The notes below the pieces were generated by a model. The model saw only the letters and a program-made list of their open reading frames with translations. It was not told the origin of the DNA and ran no database searches. DNA of 64,000 nt, taken from positions 124,001 through 188,000 of the forward strand of contig OZ025255.1 in NCBI GenBank assembly GCA_964019135.1, given 5' to 3'. This document shows positions 46,401 to 59,900 of this stretch, in pieces (the stretch's first letter is position 1; every line of letters begins with the position of its first letter). The DNA comes from Arenicola marina. Its lineage: Eukaryota > Annelida > Polychaeta > Arenicolidae. The position numbers were made by a program, and so were the translations under genes.

Positions 46401-47301
46401 GGGTGAAGGCGGGGATGTTCCGGCGGGTGAAGGCGGGGGTGTTCCGCCGTGTGAAGGCGGGGATGTTCCGCCGGGTGAAGGCGGGGATGTTCCGGCGGGT
46501 GAAGGCGGGGGTGTTCCGCCGGGTGAAGGCGGGGATGTTCCGCCGGGTGAAGGCGGGGATGTTCCGCCGGGTGAAGGCGGGGGTGTTCAGCCGGGTTAAG
46601 GCGGGGGTGTTCCGCCGGGTGAAGGCGGGGATGTTCCGCCGGGTGAAGGCGGGGATGTTCCGGCGGGTGAAGGCGGGCGTGTTCCGCCGGGTGAAGGCGG
46701 GGGTGTTCCGCCGGGTGACGGCGGGGATGTTCCGCCGGGTGAAGGCGGGTATGTTCCGCCGGGTGAAGGCGGGGGTGTTCCGCGGGGTAAAGGCGGGGAT
46801 GTTCCGCCGGGTGAAGGCGGGGATGTTCCGCCGGGTGAAGGCGGGGATGTTCCGCCGGGTAAAGGCGGGGGTGTTCCGCCGGGTGAAGGCGGGTGTGTTC
46901 CGCCGGGTGAAGACGGGGATGTTCCGCCGGGTGAAGGCGGGGATGTTCCGGCGGGTGAAGGCGGGAGTGTTCCGCCGGGTGAAGGCGGGGATGTTCCGCC
47001 GGGTAAAGGCGGGGGTGTTCCGCCGGGTGAAGGCGGGGAAGTTCCGCCGGGTGAAGGCGGGGATGTTCCGGCGGGGGAAGGCGGGGGTGTTCCGCCGGGT
47101 AAAGGCGGGGAGGTTCCCCCGGGTGAAGGCGGGAGTGTTCCGCCGGGTAAAGGCGGGGATGTTCCGCCGGGTGAAGGCGGAGATGTTCCGCCGGGTGAAG
47201 GCGGGGATGTTCCGCCGGGTGAAGGCGGGGATGTTCCGCCGGGTGAAGGCGGGGGTGTTCAGCCGGGTTAAGGCGGGGGTGTTCCGCCGGGTGAAGGCGG
47301 G
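40420..47301 (+). repeat. Mosaic block mixing type II units with late CAGCTG units
   Basis: CAGCTG units reappear at about 41,695, 41,935, 42,534 and 44,571, the first two exactly 240 bases (10 units) apart. A shortened unit GTGAAGCGGGGACG at 42,138 recurs at 44,175, offset 2,037 bases (85 units less three), and the copies run together from about 42,065 to 42,640. GGGGGGAAGGCGGGGG junction units lie near 42,946, 43,210 and 45,345, and segments after the last two correspond at about 2.13-2.16 kb. GGCTGGCATG units occur near 42,292, 42,892, 44,329 and 44,969, and GGCGTGGGTG units near 41,638, 41,854, 42,646, 44,731 and 45,043. Confidence 0.8.
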
Positions 47302-50300
47302 ATGTTCCGCCGGGTGAAGGCGGGGATGTTCCGGCGGGTGAAGGCGGGGGTGTTCCGCCGGGTGAAGGCGGGGGTGTTCCGCTGCGTGAAGGCGGGGATG
47401 TTCCGCCGGGTGAAGGCGAGGATGTTTCGCCGGGTGAAGGCGGGGATGTTCCGCCGGGTGAAGGCGGGGATGTTCCGGCGGGTGAAGGCGGGGGTGTTCC
47501 GCCGGGTGATGGCGGGGGTGTTCCGCCGGGTGAAGGCGGGGATGTTCCGCCGGGTAAAGGCGGGGATGTTCCGGCGGGTGAAGGCGGGGATGTTCCGCCG
47601 GGTGAAGGCGGGGATGTTCCGCCGGGTGAAGGCGGGGATGTTCCGCCGGGTGAAGGCGGGGATGTTCCGCCGGGTAAAGGCGGGGGTGTTCCGCCGGGTG
47701 AAGGCGGGGATGTTCCGCCGGGTGAAGGCGGGGATGTTCCGGCGGGTGAAGGCGGGGGTGTTCCGCCGGGTGAAGGCGGGGATGTTCCGCCGGGTGAAGG
47801 CGGGGATGTTCCGCCGGGTGAAGGCGGGGATGTTCCGCCGGGTGAAGGCGGGGGTGTTCAGCCGGGTTAAGGCGGGGGTGTTCCGCCGGGTGAAGGCGGG
47901 GATGTTCCGCCGGGTGAAGGCGGGGATGTTCCGGCGGGTGAAGGCGGGCGTGTTCCGCCGGGTGAAGGCGGGGGTGTTCCGCCGGGTGACGGCGGGGATG
48001 TTCCGCCGGGTGAAGGCGGGTATGTTCCGCCGGGTGAAGGCGGGGATGTTCCGGCGGGTGAAGGCGGGGGTGTTCCGCCGGGTGAAGGCGGGGATGTTCC
48101 GCCGGGTGAAGGCGGGGATGTTCCGGCGGGTGAAGGCCGAGGTGTTCCGCCGGGTGAAGGCGGGTGTGTTCCGCCGGGTGAAGGCGGGGGTCTTCCGCCG
48201 GGTGAAGGCGGGGATGTTCCGCCGGGTGAAGGCGGGGATGTTCCGGCGGGTGAAGGCGGGGGTGTTCCGCCGGGTAAAGGCGGGGATGTTCCGCCGGGTG
48301 AAGGCGGGGATGTTCCGGCGGGTGAAGGCGGGAGTGTTCCGCCGGGTGAAGGCGGGGATGTTTCGCCGGGTAAAGGCGGGGGTGTTCCGCCGGGTGAAGG
48401 CGGGGAAGTTCCGCCGGGTGAAGGCGGGGATGTTCCGGCGGGGGAAGGCGGGGGTGTTCCGCCGGGTAAAGGCGGGGAGGTTCCCCCGGGTGAAGGCGGG
48501 AGTGTTCCGCCGGGTGAAGGCGGAGATGTTCCGCCGGGTGAAGGCGGGGATGTTCCGCCGGGTGAAGGCGGGGATGTTCCGCCGGGTGAAGGCGGGGGTG
48601 TTCAGCCGGGTTAAGGCGGGGGTGTTCCGCCGTGTGAAGGCGGGGATGTTCCGGCGGGTGAAGGCGGGGGTGTTCCGCCGGGTGATGGCGGGGGTGTTCC
48701 GCCGGGTGAAGGCGGGGATGTTCCGCCGGGTAAAGGCGGGGATGTTCCGGCGGGTGAAGGCGGGGATGTTCCGCCGGGTGAAGGCGGGGATGTTCCGCCG
48801 GGTGAAGGCGGGGATGTTCCGGCGGGTGCAGGCGGGCGTGTTCCGCCGGGTGAAGGCGGGGGTGTTCCGCCGGGTGACGGCGGGGATGTTCCGCCGGGTG
48901 AAGGCGGGTATGTTCCGCCGGGTGAAGGCGGGGATGTTCCGGCGGGTGAAGGCGGGGGTGTTCCGCCGGGTGAAGGCGGGGATGTTCCGCCGGGTGAAGG
49001 CGGGGATGTTCCGGCGGGTGAAGGCCGAGGTGTTCCGCCGGGTGAAGGCGGGTGTGTTCCGCCGGGTGAAGGCGGGGGTCTTCCGCCGGGTGAAGGCGGG
49101 GATGTTCCGCCGGGTGAAGGCGGGGATGTTCCGGCGGGTGAAGGCGGGGGTGTTCCGCCGGGTAAAGGCGGGGATGTTCCGCCGGGTGAAGGCGGGGATG
49201 TTCCGGCGGGTGAAGGCGGGAGTGTTCCGCCGGGTGAAGGCGGGGATGTTCCGCCGGGTAAAGGCGGGGGTGTTCCGCCGGGTGAAGGCGGGGAAGTTCC
49301 GCCGGGTGAAGGCGGGGATGTTCCGGCGGGGGAAGGCGGGGGTGTTCCGCCGGGTAAAGGCGGGGAGGTTCCCCCGGGTGAAGGCGGGAGTGTTCCGCCG
49401 GGTGAAGGCGGAGATGTTCCGCCGGGTGAAGGCGGGGATGTTCCGCCGGGTGAAGGCGGGGATGTTCCGCCGGGTGAAGGCGGGGGTGTTCAGCCGGGTT
49501 AAGGCGGGGGTGTTCCGCCGGGTGAAGGCGGGGATGTTCCGGCGGGTGAAGGCGGGGGTGTTCCGCCGGGTGATGGCGGGGGTGTTCCGCCGGGTGAAGG
49601 CGGGGATGTTCCGCCGGGTAAAGGCGGGGATGTTCCGGCGGGTGAAGGCGGGGATGTTCCGCCGGGTGAAGGCGGGGATGTTCCGCCGGGTGAAGGCGGG
49701 GATGTTCCGCCGGGTGAAGGCGGGGATGTTCCGCCGGGTAAAGGCGGGGGTGTTCCGCCGGGTGAAGGCGGGGATGTTCCGCCGGGTGAAGGCGGGGATG
49801 TTCCGGCGGGTGAAGGCGGGGGTGTTCCGCCGGGTGAAGGCGGGGATGTTCCGCCGGGTGAAGGCGGGGATGTTCCGGCGGGTGAAGGCGGGGGTGTTCC
49901 GCCGGGTGAAGGCGGGGATGTTCCGCCGGGTGAAGGCGGGGATGTTCCGCCGGGTGAAGGCGGGGGTGTTCAGCCGGGTTAAGGCGGGGGTGTTCCGCCG
50001 GGTGAAGGCGGGGATGTTCCGCCGGGTGAAGGCGGGGATGTTCCGGCGGGTGAAGGCGGGCGTGTTCCGCCGGGTGAAGGCGGGGGTGTTCCGCCGGGTG
50101 ACGGCGGGGATGTTCCGCCGGGTGAAGGCGGGTATGTTCCGCCGGGTGAAGGCGGGGGTGTTCCGCGGGGTAAAGGCGGGGATGTTCCGCCGGGTGAAGG
50201 CGGGGATGTTCCGCCGGGTGAAGGCGGGGATGTTCCGCCGGGTAAAGGCGGGGGTGTTCCGCCGGGTGAAGGCGGGTGTGTTCCGCCGGGTGAAGACGGG

Positions 50301-53240
50301 GATGTTCCGCCGGGTGAAGGCGGGGATGTTCCGGCGGGTGAAGGCGGGAGTGTTCCGCCGGGTGAAGGCGGGGATGTTCCGCCGGGTAAAGGCGGGGGTG
50401 TTCCGCCGGGTGAAGGCGGGGAAGTTCCGCCGGGTGAAGGCGGGGATGTTCCGGCGGGGGAAGGCGGGGGTGTTCCGCCGGGTAAAGGCGGGGAGGTTCC
50501 CCCGGGTGAAGGCGGGAGTGTTCCGCCGGGTAAAGGCGGGGATGTTCCGCCGGGTGAAGGCGGAGATGTTCCGCCGGGTGAAGGCGGGGATGTTCCGCCG
50601 GGTGAAGGCGGGGATGTTCCGCCGGGTGAAGGCGGGGGTGTTCAGCCGGGTTAAGGCGGGGGTGTTCCGCCGGGTGAAGGCGGGATGTTCCGCCGGGTGA
50701 AGGCGGGGATGTTCCGGCGGGTGAAGGCGGGGGTGTTCCGCCGGGTGAAGGCGGGGGTGTTCCGCTGCGTGAAGGCGGGGATGTTCCGCCGGGTGAAGGC
50801 GAGGATGTTTCGCCGGGTGAAGGCGGGGATGTTCCGCCGGGTGAAGGCGGGGATGTTCCGGCGGGTGAAGGCGGGGGTGTTCCGCCGGGTGATGGCGGGG
50901 GTGTTCCGCCGGGTGAAGGCGGGGATGTTCCGCCGGGTAAAGGCGGGGATGTTCCGGCGGGTGAAGGCGGGGATGTTCCGCCGGGTGAAGGCGGGGATGT
51001 TCCGCCGGGTGAAGGCGGGGATGTTCCGCCGGGTGAAGGCGGGGATGTTCCGCCGGGTAAAGGCGGGGGTGTTCCGCCGGGTGAAGGCGGGGATGTTCCG
51101 CCGGGTGAAGGCGGGGATGTTCCGGCGGGTGAAGGCGGGGGTGTTCCGCCGGGTGAAGGCGGGGATGTTCCGCCGGGTGAAGGCGGGGATGTTCCGCCGG
51201 GTGAAGGCGGGGATGTTCCGCCGGGTGAAGGCGGGGGTGTTCAGCCGGGTTAAGGCGGGGGTGTTCCGCCGGGTGAAGGCGGGGATGTTCCGCCGGGTGA
51301 AGGCGGGGATGTTCCGGCGGGTGAAGGCGGGCGTGTTCCGCCGGTTGAAGGCGGGGGTGTTCCGCCGGGTGACGGCGGGGATGTTCCGCCGGGTGAAGGC
51401 GGGTATGTTCCGCCGGGTGAAGGCGGGGATGTTCCGGCGGGTGAAGGCGGGGGTGTTCCGCCGGGTGAAGGCGGGGATGTTCCGCCGGGTGAAGGCGGGG
51501 ATGTTCCGGCGGGTGAAGGCCGAGGTGTTCCGCCGGGTGAAGGCGGGTGTGTTCCGCCGGGTGAAGGCGGGGGTCTTCCGCCGGGTGAAGGCGGGGATGT
51601 TCCGCCGGGTGAAGGCGGGGATGTTCCGGCGGGTGAAGGCGGGGGTGTTCCGCCGGGTAAAGGCGGGGATGTTCCGCCGGGTGAAGGCGGGGATGTTCCG
51701 GCGGGTGAAGGCGGGAGTGTTCCGCCGGGTGAAGGCGGGGATGTTCCGCCGGGTAAAGGCGGGGGTGTTCCGCCGGGTGAAGGCGGGGAAGTTCCGCCGG
51801 GTGAAGGCGGGGATGTTCCGGCGGGGGAAGGCGGGGGTGTTCCGCCGGGTAAAGGCGGGGAGGTTCCCCCGGGTGAAGGCGGGAGTGTTCCGCCGGGTGA
51901 AGGCGGAGATGTTCCGCCGGGTGAAGGCGGGGATGTTCCGCCGGGTGAAGGCGGGGATGTTCCGCCGGGTGAAGGCGGGGGTGTTCAGCCGGGTTAAGGC
52001 GGGGGTGTTCCGCCGGGTGAAGGCGGGATGTTCCGCCGGGTGAAGGCGGGGATGTTCCGGCGGGTGAAGGCGGGGGTGTTCCGCCGGGTGAAGGCGGGGG
52101 TGTTCCGCTGCGTGAAGGCGGGGATGTTCCGCCGGGTGAAGGCGAGGATGTTTCGCCGGGTGAAGGCGGGGATGTTCCGCCGGGTGAAGGCGGGGATGTT
52201 CCGGCGGGTGAAGGCGGGGGTGTTCCGCCGGGTGATGGCGGGGGTGTTCCGCCGGGTGAAGGCGGGGATGTTCCGCCGGGTAAAAGCGGGGATGTTCCGG
52301 CGGGTGAAGGCGGGGATGTTCCGCCGGGTGAAGGCGGGGATGTTCCGCCGGGTGAAGGCGGGGATGTTCCGCCGGGTGAAGGCGGGGATGTTCCGCCGGG
52401 TAAAGGCGGGGGTGTTCCGCCGGGTGAAGGCGGGGATGTTCCGCCGGGTGAAGGCGGGGATGTTCCGGCGGGTGAAGGCGGGGGTGTTCCGCCGGGTGAA
52501 GGCGGGGATGTTCCGCCGGGTGAAGGCGGGGATGTTCCGGCGGGTGAAGGCGGGGGTGTTCCGCCGGGTGAAGGCGGGGATGTTCCGCCGGGTGAAGGCG
52601 GGGATGTTCCGGCGGGTGAAGGCGGGGGTGTTCAGCCGGGTTAAGGCGGGGGTGTTCCGCCGGGTGAAGGCGGGGATGTTCCGCCGGGTGAAGGCGGGGA
52701 TGTTCCGGCGGGTGAAGGCGGGCGTGTTCCGCCGGGTGAAGGCGGGGGTGTTCCGCCGGGTGACGGCGGGGATGTTCCGCCGGGTGAAGGCGGGTATGTT
52801 CCGCCGGGTGAAGGCGGGGATGTTCCGGCGGGTGAAGGCGGGGGTGTTCCGCCGGGTGAAGGCGGGGATGTTCCGCCGGGTGAAGGCGGGGGTGTTCCGG
52901 CGGGTGAAGGCCGAGGTGTTCCGCCGGGTGAAGGCGGGTGTGTTCCGCCGGGTGAAGGCGGGGGTCTTCCGCAGGGTGAAGGCGGGGATGTTCCGCCGGG
53001 TGAAGGCGGGGATGTTCCGGCGGGTGAAGGCGGGGGTGTTCCGCCGGGTAAAGGCGGGGATGTTCCGCCGGGTGAAGGCGGGGGTGTTCCGCCGGGTGAA
53101 GGCGGGGGTGTTCCGCCGGGTGAAGGCGGGGATGTTCCGGCGGGTGAAGGCGGGAGTGTTCCGCCGGGTGAAGGCGGGGATGTTCCGCCGGGTGAAGGCG
53201 GGGATGTTCCGCCGGGTGAAGGCGGGGATGTTCAGCCGGG
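47302..53240 (+). repeat. Type II block with 3,383-bp and 1,343-bp offset copies
   Basis: Type II openings at 47,302, 50,685 and 52,028 share a private CCGCTGCGTG unit followed by GCGAGGATGTTTCGCC. The first two are 3,383 bases apart (141 units less one). The match extends from roughly 46.4/49.8 kb to 48.63/52.01 kb, including the shortened GTTCCGCGGGGTAAAGG units at 46,780 and 50,163. Openings two and three are 1,343 bases apart (56 units less one). Inside, CAGCCG units at 48,601 and 49,489 mark another 888-base (37-unit) step. GGCCGAGGTG and GGGGAAGTTCC units are typical here. Confidence 0.83.
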
Positions 53241-56200
53241 TTAAGGCGGGGGTGTTCCGCCGGGTGAAGGCGGGGATGTTCCGCCGGGTGAAGGCGAGGG
53301 TGTTCCGGCGGGTGAAGGCCGAGGTGTTCCGCCGGGTGAAGGCGGGTGTGTTCCGCCGGGTGAAGGCGGGGGTCTTCCGCAGGGTGAAGGCGGGGATGTT
53401 CCGCCGGGTGAAGGCGGGGATGTTCCGGCGGGTGAAGGCGGGGGTGTTCCGCCGGGTAAAGGCGGGGATGTTCCGCCGGGTGAAGGCGGGGGTGTTCCGC
53501 CGGGTGAAGGCGGGGGTGTTCCGCCGGGTGAGGGCGGGGATGTTCCGGCGGGTGAAGGCGGGAGTGTTCCGCCGGGTGAAGGCGGGGATGTTCCGCCGGG
53601 TGAAGGCGGGGATGTTCCGCCGGGTGAAGGCGGGGATGTTCAGCCGGGTTAACGCGGGGGTGTTCCGCCGGGTGAAGGCGGGGATGTTCCGCCGGGTGAA
53701 GGCGCGGATGTTCCGGCGGGTGAAGGCGGGGGTGTTCCGCCGGGTGAAGGCGGGGGTGTTCCGCCGGGTGAAGGCGGGGGTGTTCCGCCGGGTGAAGGCG
53801 GGGATGTTCCGGCGGGTAAAGGCAGGGGTGTTCAGCCGGGTTAAGGCGGGGGTGTTCCGCCGGGTGAAGGCGGGGATGTTCCGCCGGGTGAAGGCGGGGA
53901 TGTTCTGGCGGGTGAAGGCGGGGGTGTTCCGCCGGGTGAAGGCGGGGATGTTCCGCCGGGTAAAGGAGGGGGTGTTCCGCCGGGTGAAGGCGGGGATGTT
54001 CCGCCGGGTGAAGGCGGGGATGTTCCGGCGGGTGAAGGCGGGGGTGTTCCGCCGGGTGAAGGCGGGGATGTTCCGGCGGGTGAAGGCGGGGATGTTCCGC
54101 CGGGTGAAGGCGGGGATGTTCCGGCGGGTGAAGGCGGGGGTGTTCCGCCGGGTGAAGGCGGGGATGTTCCGGCGGGTGAAGGGCGGGGGTGTTCAGCCGG
54201 GTTAAGGCGGGGGTGTTCCGCCGGGTGAAGGCGGGGATGTTCCGCCGGGTGAAGGCGGGGATGTTCCGGCGGGTGAAGGCGGGCGTGTTCCGCCGGGTGA
54301 AGGCGGGGGTGTTCCGCCGGGTGACGGCGGGGATGTTCCGCCGGGTGAAGGCGGGTATGTTCCGCCGGGTGAAGGCGGGGATGTTCCGGCGGGTGAAGGC
54401 GGGGGTGTTCCGCCGGGTGAAGGCGGGGATGTTCCGCCGGGTGAAGGCGGGGATGTTCCGGCGGGTGAAGGCCGAGGTGTTCCGCCGGGTGAAGGCGGGT
54501 GTGTTCCGCCGGGTGAAGGCGGGGGTCTTCCGCAGGGTGAAGGCGGGGATGTTCCGCCGGGTGAAGGCGGGGATGTTCCGGCGGGTGAAGGCGGGGGTGT
54601 TCCGCCGGGTAAAGGCGGGGATGTTCCGCCGGGTGAAGGCGGGGGTGTTCCGCCGGGTGAAGGCGGGGGTGTTCCGCCGGGTGAAGGCGGGGATGTTCCG
54701 GCGGGTGAAGGCGGGAGTGTTCCGCCGGGTGAAGGCGGGGATGTTCCGCCGGGTGAAGGCGGGGATGTTCCGCCGGGTGAAGGCGGGGATGTTCAGCCGG
54801 GTTAAGGCGGGGGTGTTCCGCCGGGTGAAGGCGGGGATGTTCCGCCGGGTGAAGGCGGGGATTTTCCGGCGGGTGAAGGCGGGGGTGTTCCGCCGGGTGA
54901 AGGCGGGGGTGTTCCGCCGGGTGAAGGCGGGGGTGTTCCGCCGGGTAAAGGCGGGGATGTTCCGGCGGGTGAAGGCGGGGATGTTCCGCCGGGTGAAGGC
55001 GGGGATGTTCCGCCGGGTGAAGGCGGGGATGTTCCGCCGGGTGAAGGCGGGGATGTTCCGGCGGGTAAAGGCAGGGGTGTTCAGCCGGGTTAAGGCGGGG
55101 GTGTTCCGCCGGGTGAAGGCGGGGATGTTCCGCCGGGTGAAGGCGGGGATGTTCTGGCGGGTGAAGGCGGGGGTGTTCCGCCGGGTGAAGGCGGGGATGT
55201 TCCGCCGGGTAAAGGAGGGGGTGTTCCGCCGGGTGAAGGCGGGGATGTTCCGCGGGTGAAGGCGGGGATGTTCCGGCGGGTGAAGGCGGGGGTGTTCCGC
55301 CGGGTGAAGGCGGGGATGTTCCGGCGGGTGAAGGCGGGGATGTTCCGCCGGGTGAAGGCGGGGATGTTCCGGCGGGTGAAGGCGGGGGTGTTCCGCCGGG
55401 TGAAGGCGGGGATGTTCCGGCGGGTGAAGGCGGGGATGTTCCGCCGGGTGAAGGCGGGGGTGTTCAGCCGGGTTAAGGCGGGGGTGTTCCGCCGGGTGAA
55501 GGCGGGGATGTTCCGCCGGGTGAAGGCGGGGATGTTCCGGCGGGTGAAGGCGGGGGTGTTCCGCCGGGTGAAGGCGGGGGTGTTCCGCCGGGTGAAGGCG
55601 GGGGTGTTCCGCCGGGTAAAGGCGGGGATGTTCCGGCGGGTGAAGGCGGGGATGTTCCGCCGGGTGAAGGCGGGGATGTTCCGCCGGGTGAAGGCGGGGA
55701 TGTTCCGCCGGGTGAAGGCGGGGATGTTCCGGCGGGTAAAGGCAGGGGTGTTCCGCCGGGTGAAGGCGGGGGTGTTCCGCCGGGTGAAAGCGGGGATGTT
55801 CCGCCGGGTGAAGGCGGGGATGTTCTGGCGGGTGAAGGCGGGGGTGTTCCGCCGGGTGAAGGCGGGGATGTTCCGCCGGGTAAAGGAGGGGGTGTTCCGC
55901 CGGGTGAAGGCGGGGATGTTCCGCCGGGTGAAGGCGGGGATGTTCCGGCGGGTGAAGGCGGGGGTGTTCCGCCGGGTGAAGGCGGGGATGTTCCGGCGGG
56001 TGAAGGCGGGGATGTTCCGCCGGGTGAAGGCGGGGATGTTCCGGCGGGTGAAGGCGGGGATGTTCCGCCGGGTGAAGGCGGGGGTGTTCCGCCGGGTGAA
56101 GGCGGGGATGTTCCGCCGGGTGAAGGCGGGGATGTTCCACCGGGTGAAGGCGGGGATGTTCAGCTGGGTTAAGGCGGGAGTGTTCCGCCGGGTGAAGGCG

Positions 56201-56922
56201 GGGATGTTCCGCCGGGTGAAGTCGGGGATGTTCCGGCGGGTGAAGGCGGGGGTGTTCCGCCGGGTGAAGGCGGGGATGTTCCGCCGGGTGAAGGCGGGGA
56301 TGTTCCGCCGGGTGAAGGCGGGGATGTTCCGCCGGGTGAAGGCGGGGATGTTCCGCCGGGTAAAGGCGGGAGTGTTCCGCCGGGTGAAGGCGGGGATGTT
56401 CCGCCGGGTGAAGGCGGGGATGTTCCGCCGGGTGAAGGCGGGGATGTTCCGGCGGGTGAAGGCGGGGGTGTTCCGCCGGGTGAAGGCGGGGATGTTCCGC
56501 CGGGTAAAGGCGGGGGTGTTCCGCCGGGTGAAGGCGGGGATGTTCCGCCGGGTGAAGGCGGGGATGTTCCGGCGGGTGAAGGCGGGGATGTTCCGCCGGG
56601 TGAAGGCGGGGATGTTCCGCCGGGTGAAGGCGGGGATGTTCCGCCGGGTAAAGGCGGGGATGTTCCGGCGGGTGAAGGCGGGCGTGTTCCGCCGGGTGAA
56701 GGCTGGCATGTTCCGCCGGGTGAAGGCGGGGGTGTTCCGCCGGGTGAAGGCGGAGGTGTTCCGCCGGGTGAAGGCGGGGATGTTCCGGCGGGTGAAGGCG
56801 GGGGTGTTCCGCCGGGTGAAGGCGGGGATGTTCCGCCGGGTGAAGGCGGGGATGTTCCGCCGGGTGAAGGCGGGGGTGTTCAGCCGGGTTAAGGCGGGGG
56901 TGTTCCGCCGGGTGAAGGCGGG
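53241..56922 (+). repeat. Subfamily with GTTCTGGCGG and AAAGGAGGGGG units
   Basis: Units containing GTTCTGGCGG followed three units later by GGGTAAAGGAGGGGG occur at 53,903, 55,152 and 55,823, and again at 59,562 and 60,210, but nowhere in the left half of the window. CAGCCG units are closely packed (about 53,231, 53,640, 53,831, 54,193, 54,793, 55,080 and 55,462), giving short steps of 190-670 bases. At 53,640 the marker carries an extra change, GGGTTAACGCGG, and a 25-base unit (GAAGGGCGGGGG) lies near 54,178. A CAGCTG unit appears near 56,159. Confidence 0.8.
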
Positions 56923-59900
56923 ATGTTCCGCCGGGTGAAGGCGGGGATGTTCCGGCGGGTGAAGGCGGGGGTGTTCCGCCGGGTGAAGGCGGGGGTGTTC
57001 CGCCGGGTGAAGGCGGGGATGTTCCGCCGGGTGAAGGCGAGGATGTTTCGCCGGGTGAAGGCGGGGATGTTCCGCCGGGTGAAGGCGGGGATGTTCCGGC
57101 GGGTGAAGGCGGGGGTGTTCCGCCGGGTGATGGCGGGGGTGTTCCGCCGGGTGAAGGCGGGGATGTTCCGCCGGGTGAAGGCGGGGATGTTCCGCCGGGT
57201 AAAGGCGGGGGTGTTCCGCCGGGTGAAGGCGGGGATGTTCCGCCGGGTGAAGGTGGGGATGTTCCGGCGGGTGAAGGCGGGGGTGTTCCGCCGGGTGAAG
57301 GCGGGGATGTTCCGCCGGGTGAAGGCGGGGGTGTTCAGCCGGGTTAAGGCGGGGGTGTTCCGCCGGGTGAAGGCGGGATGTTCCGCCGGGTGAAGGCGGG
57401 GATGTTCCGGCGGGTGAAGGCGGGGGTGTTCCGCCGGGTGAAGGCGGGGGTGTTCCGCCGGGTGAAGGCGGGGATGTTCCGCCGGGTGAAGGCGAGGATG
57501 TTTCGCCGGGTGAAGGCGGGGATGTTCCGCCGGGTGAAGGCGGGGATGTTCCGGCGGCTGAAGGCGGGGGTGTTCCGCCGGGTGATGGCGGGGGTGTTCC
57601 GCCGGGTGAAGGCGGGGATGTTCCGCCGGGTGAAGGCGGGGATGTTCCGCCGGGTAAAGGCGGGGGTGTTCCGCCGGGTGAAGGCGGGGATGTTCCGCCG
57701 GGTGAAGGTGGGGATGTTCCGGCGGGTGAAGGCGGGGGTGTTCCGCCGGGTGAAGGCGGGGATGTCCCGCCGGGTGAAGGCGGGGATGTTCCGGCGGGTG
57801 AAGGCGGGGGTGTTCCGCCGGGTGATGGCGGGGGTGTTCCGCCGGGTGAAGGCGGGGATGTTCCGCCGGTAAAGGCGGGGATGTTCCGGCGGGTGAAGGC
57901 GGGGATGTTCCGCCGGGTGAAGGCGGGGATGTTCCGGCGGGTGAAGGCGGGGGTGTTCCGCCGGGTGAAGGCGGGGATGTTCCGCCGGGTGAAGGCGGGA
58001 TGTTCCGCCGGGTGAAGGCGGGGATGTTCCGGCGGGTGAAGGCGGGGGTGTTCCGCCGGGTGAAGGCGGGGATGTTCCGCCGGGTGAAGGCGGGGATGTT
58101 CCGCCGGGTGAAGGCGGGGGTGTTCAGCCGGGTTAAGGCGGGGGTGTTCCGCCGGGTGAAGGCGGGGATGTTCCGCCGGGTGAAGGCGGGGATGTTCCGG
58201 CGGGTGAAGGCGGGCGTGTTCCGCCGGGTGAAGGCGGGGGTGTTCCGCCGGGTGACGGCGGGGATGTTCCGCCGGGTGAAGGCGGGGATGTTCCGCCGGG
58301 TGAAGGCGGGGATGTTCCGCCGGGTGAAGGCGGGGATGTCCCGCCGGGTGAAGGCGGGGATGTTCCGGCGGGTGAAGGCGGGGGTGTGCCGCCGGGTAAA
58401 GGCGGGGAGGTTCCTCCGGGTGAAGGCGGGGATGTTCCGCCGGGTAAAGGCGGGGATGTTCCGCCGGGTGAAGGCGGAGATGTTCCGCCGGGTAAAGGCG
58501 GGGGTGTTCCGCCGGGTGAAGGCGGGGAGGTTCCTCCGGGTGAAGGCGGCGGTGTTCCGCCGGGTGAAGGCGGGGGTGTTCCGCCGGGTGAAGGCGGGGA
58601 TGTTCCGGCGGGTGAAGGCGGGGATGTTCCGGCGGGTGAAGGCGGGGGTGTTCCGCCGGGTGAAGGCGCTGGTGTTCCGCCGGGTGAAGGCGGGGATGTT
58701 CCGCCGGGTGAAGGCGGGGATGTTCCGCCGGGTGAAGGCGGGGATGTTCCGGCGGGTGAAGGCGGGCGTGTTCCGCCGGGTGAAGGCGGGGGTGTTCCGC
58801 CGGGTGACGGCGGGGATGTTCCGCCGGGTGAAGGCGGGGATGTTCCGCCGGGTGAAGGCGGGGATGTTCCGCCGGGTGAAGGCGGGGATGTCCCGCCGGG
58901 TGAAGGCGGGGATGTTCCGGCGGGTGAAGGCGGGGGTGTTCCGCCGGGTGATGGCGGGGGTGTTCCGCCGGGTGAAGGCGGGGATGTTCCGCCGGTAAAG
59001 GCGGGGATGTTCCGGCGGGTGAAGGCGGGGATGTTCCGCCGGGTGAAGGCGGGGATGTTCCGGCGGGTGAAGGCGGGGGTGTTCCGCCGGGTGAAGGCGG
59101 GGATGTTCCGGCGGGTGAAGGCGGGAGTGTTCCGCCGGGTGAAGGCGGGGATGTTCCGCCGGGTGAAGGCGGGGATGTTCCGCCGGGTGAAGGCGGGGAT
59201 GTTCAGCCGGGTTAAGGCGGGGGTGTTCCGCCGGGTGAAGGCGGGGATGTTCCGCCGGGTGAAGGCGGGGATGTTCCGGCGGGTGAAGGCGGGGGTGTTC
59301 CGCCGGGTGAAGGCGGGGGTGTTCCGCCGGGTGAAGGCGGGGGTGTTCCGCCGGGTAAAGGCGGGGATGTTCCGGCGGGTGAAGGCGGGGATGTTCCGCC
59401 GGGTGAAGGCGGGGATGTTCCGCCGGGTGAAGGCGGGGATGTTCCGCCGGGTGAAGGCGGGGATGTTCCGGCGGGTAAAGGCAGGGGTGTTCAGCCGGGT
59501 TAAGGCGGGGGTGTTCCGCCGGGTGAAGGCGGGGATGTTCCGCCGGGTGAAGGCGGGGATGTTCTGGCGGGTGAAGGCGGGGGTGTTCCGCCGGGTGAAG
59601 GCGGGGATGTTCCGCCGGGTAAAGGAGGGGGTGTTCCGCCGGGTGAAGGCGGGGATGTTCCGCCGGGTGAAGGCGGGGATGTTCCGGCGGGTGAAGGCGG
59701 GGGTGTTCCGCCGGGTGAAGGCGGGGATGTTCCGGCGGGTGAAGGCGGGGATGTTCCGCCGGGTGAAGGCGGGGATGTTCCGGCGGGTGAAGGCGGGGGT
59801 GTTCCGCCGGGTGAAGGCGGGGATGTTCCGGCGGGTGAAGGCGGGGATGTTCCGCCGGGTGAAGGCGGGGGTGTTCCGCCGGGTTAAGGCGGGGGTGTTC

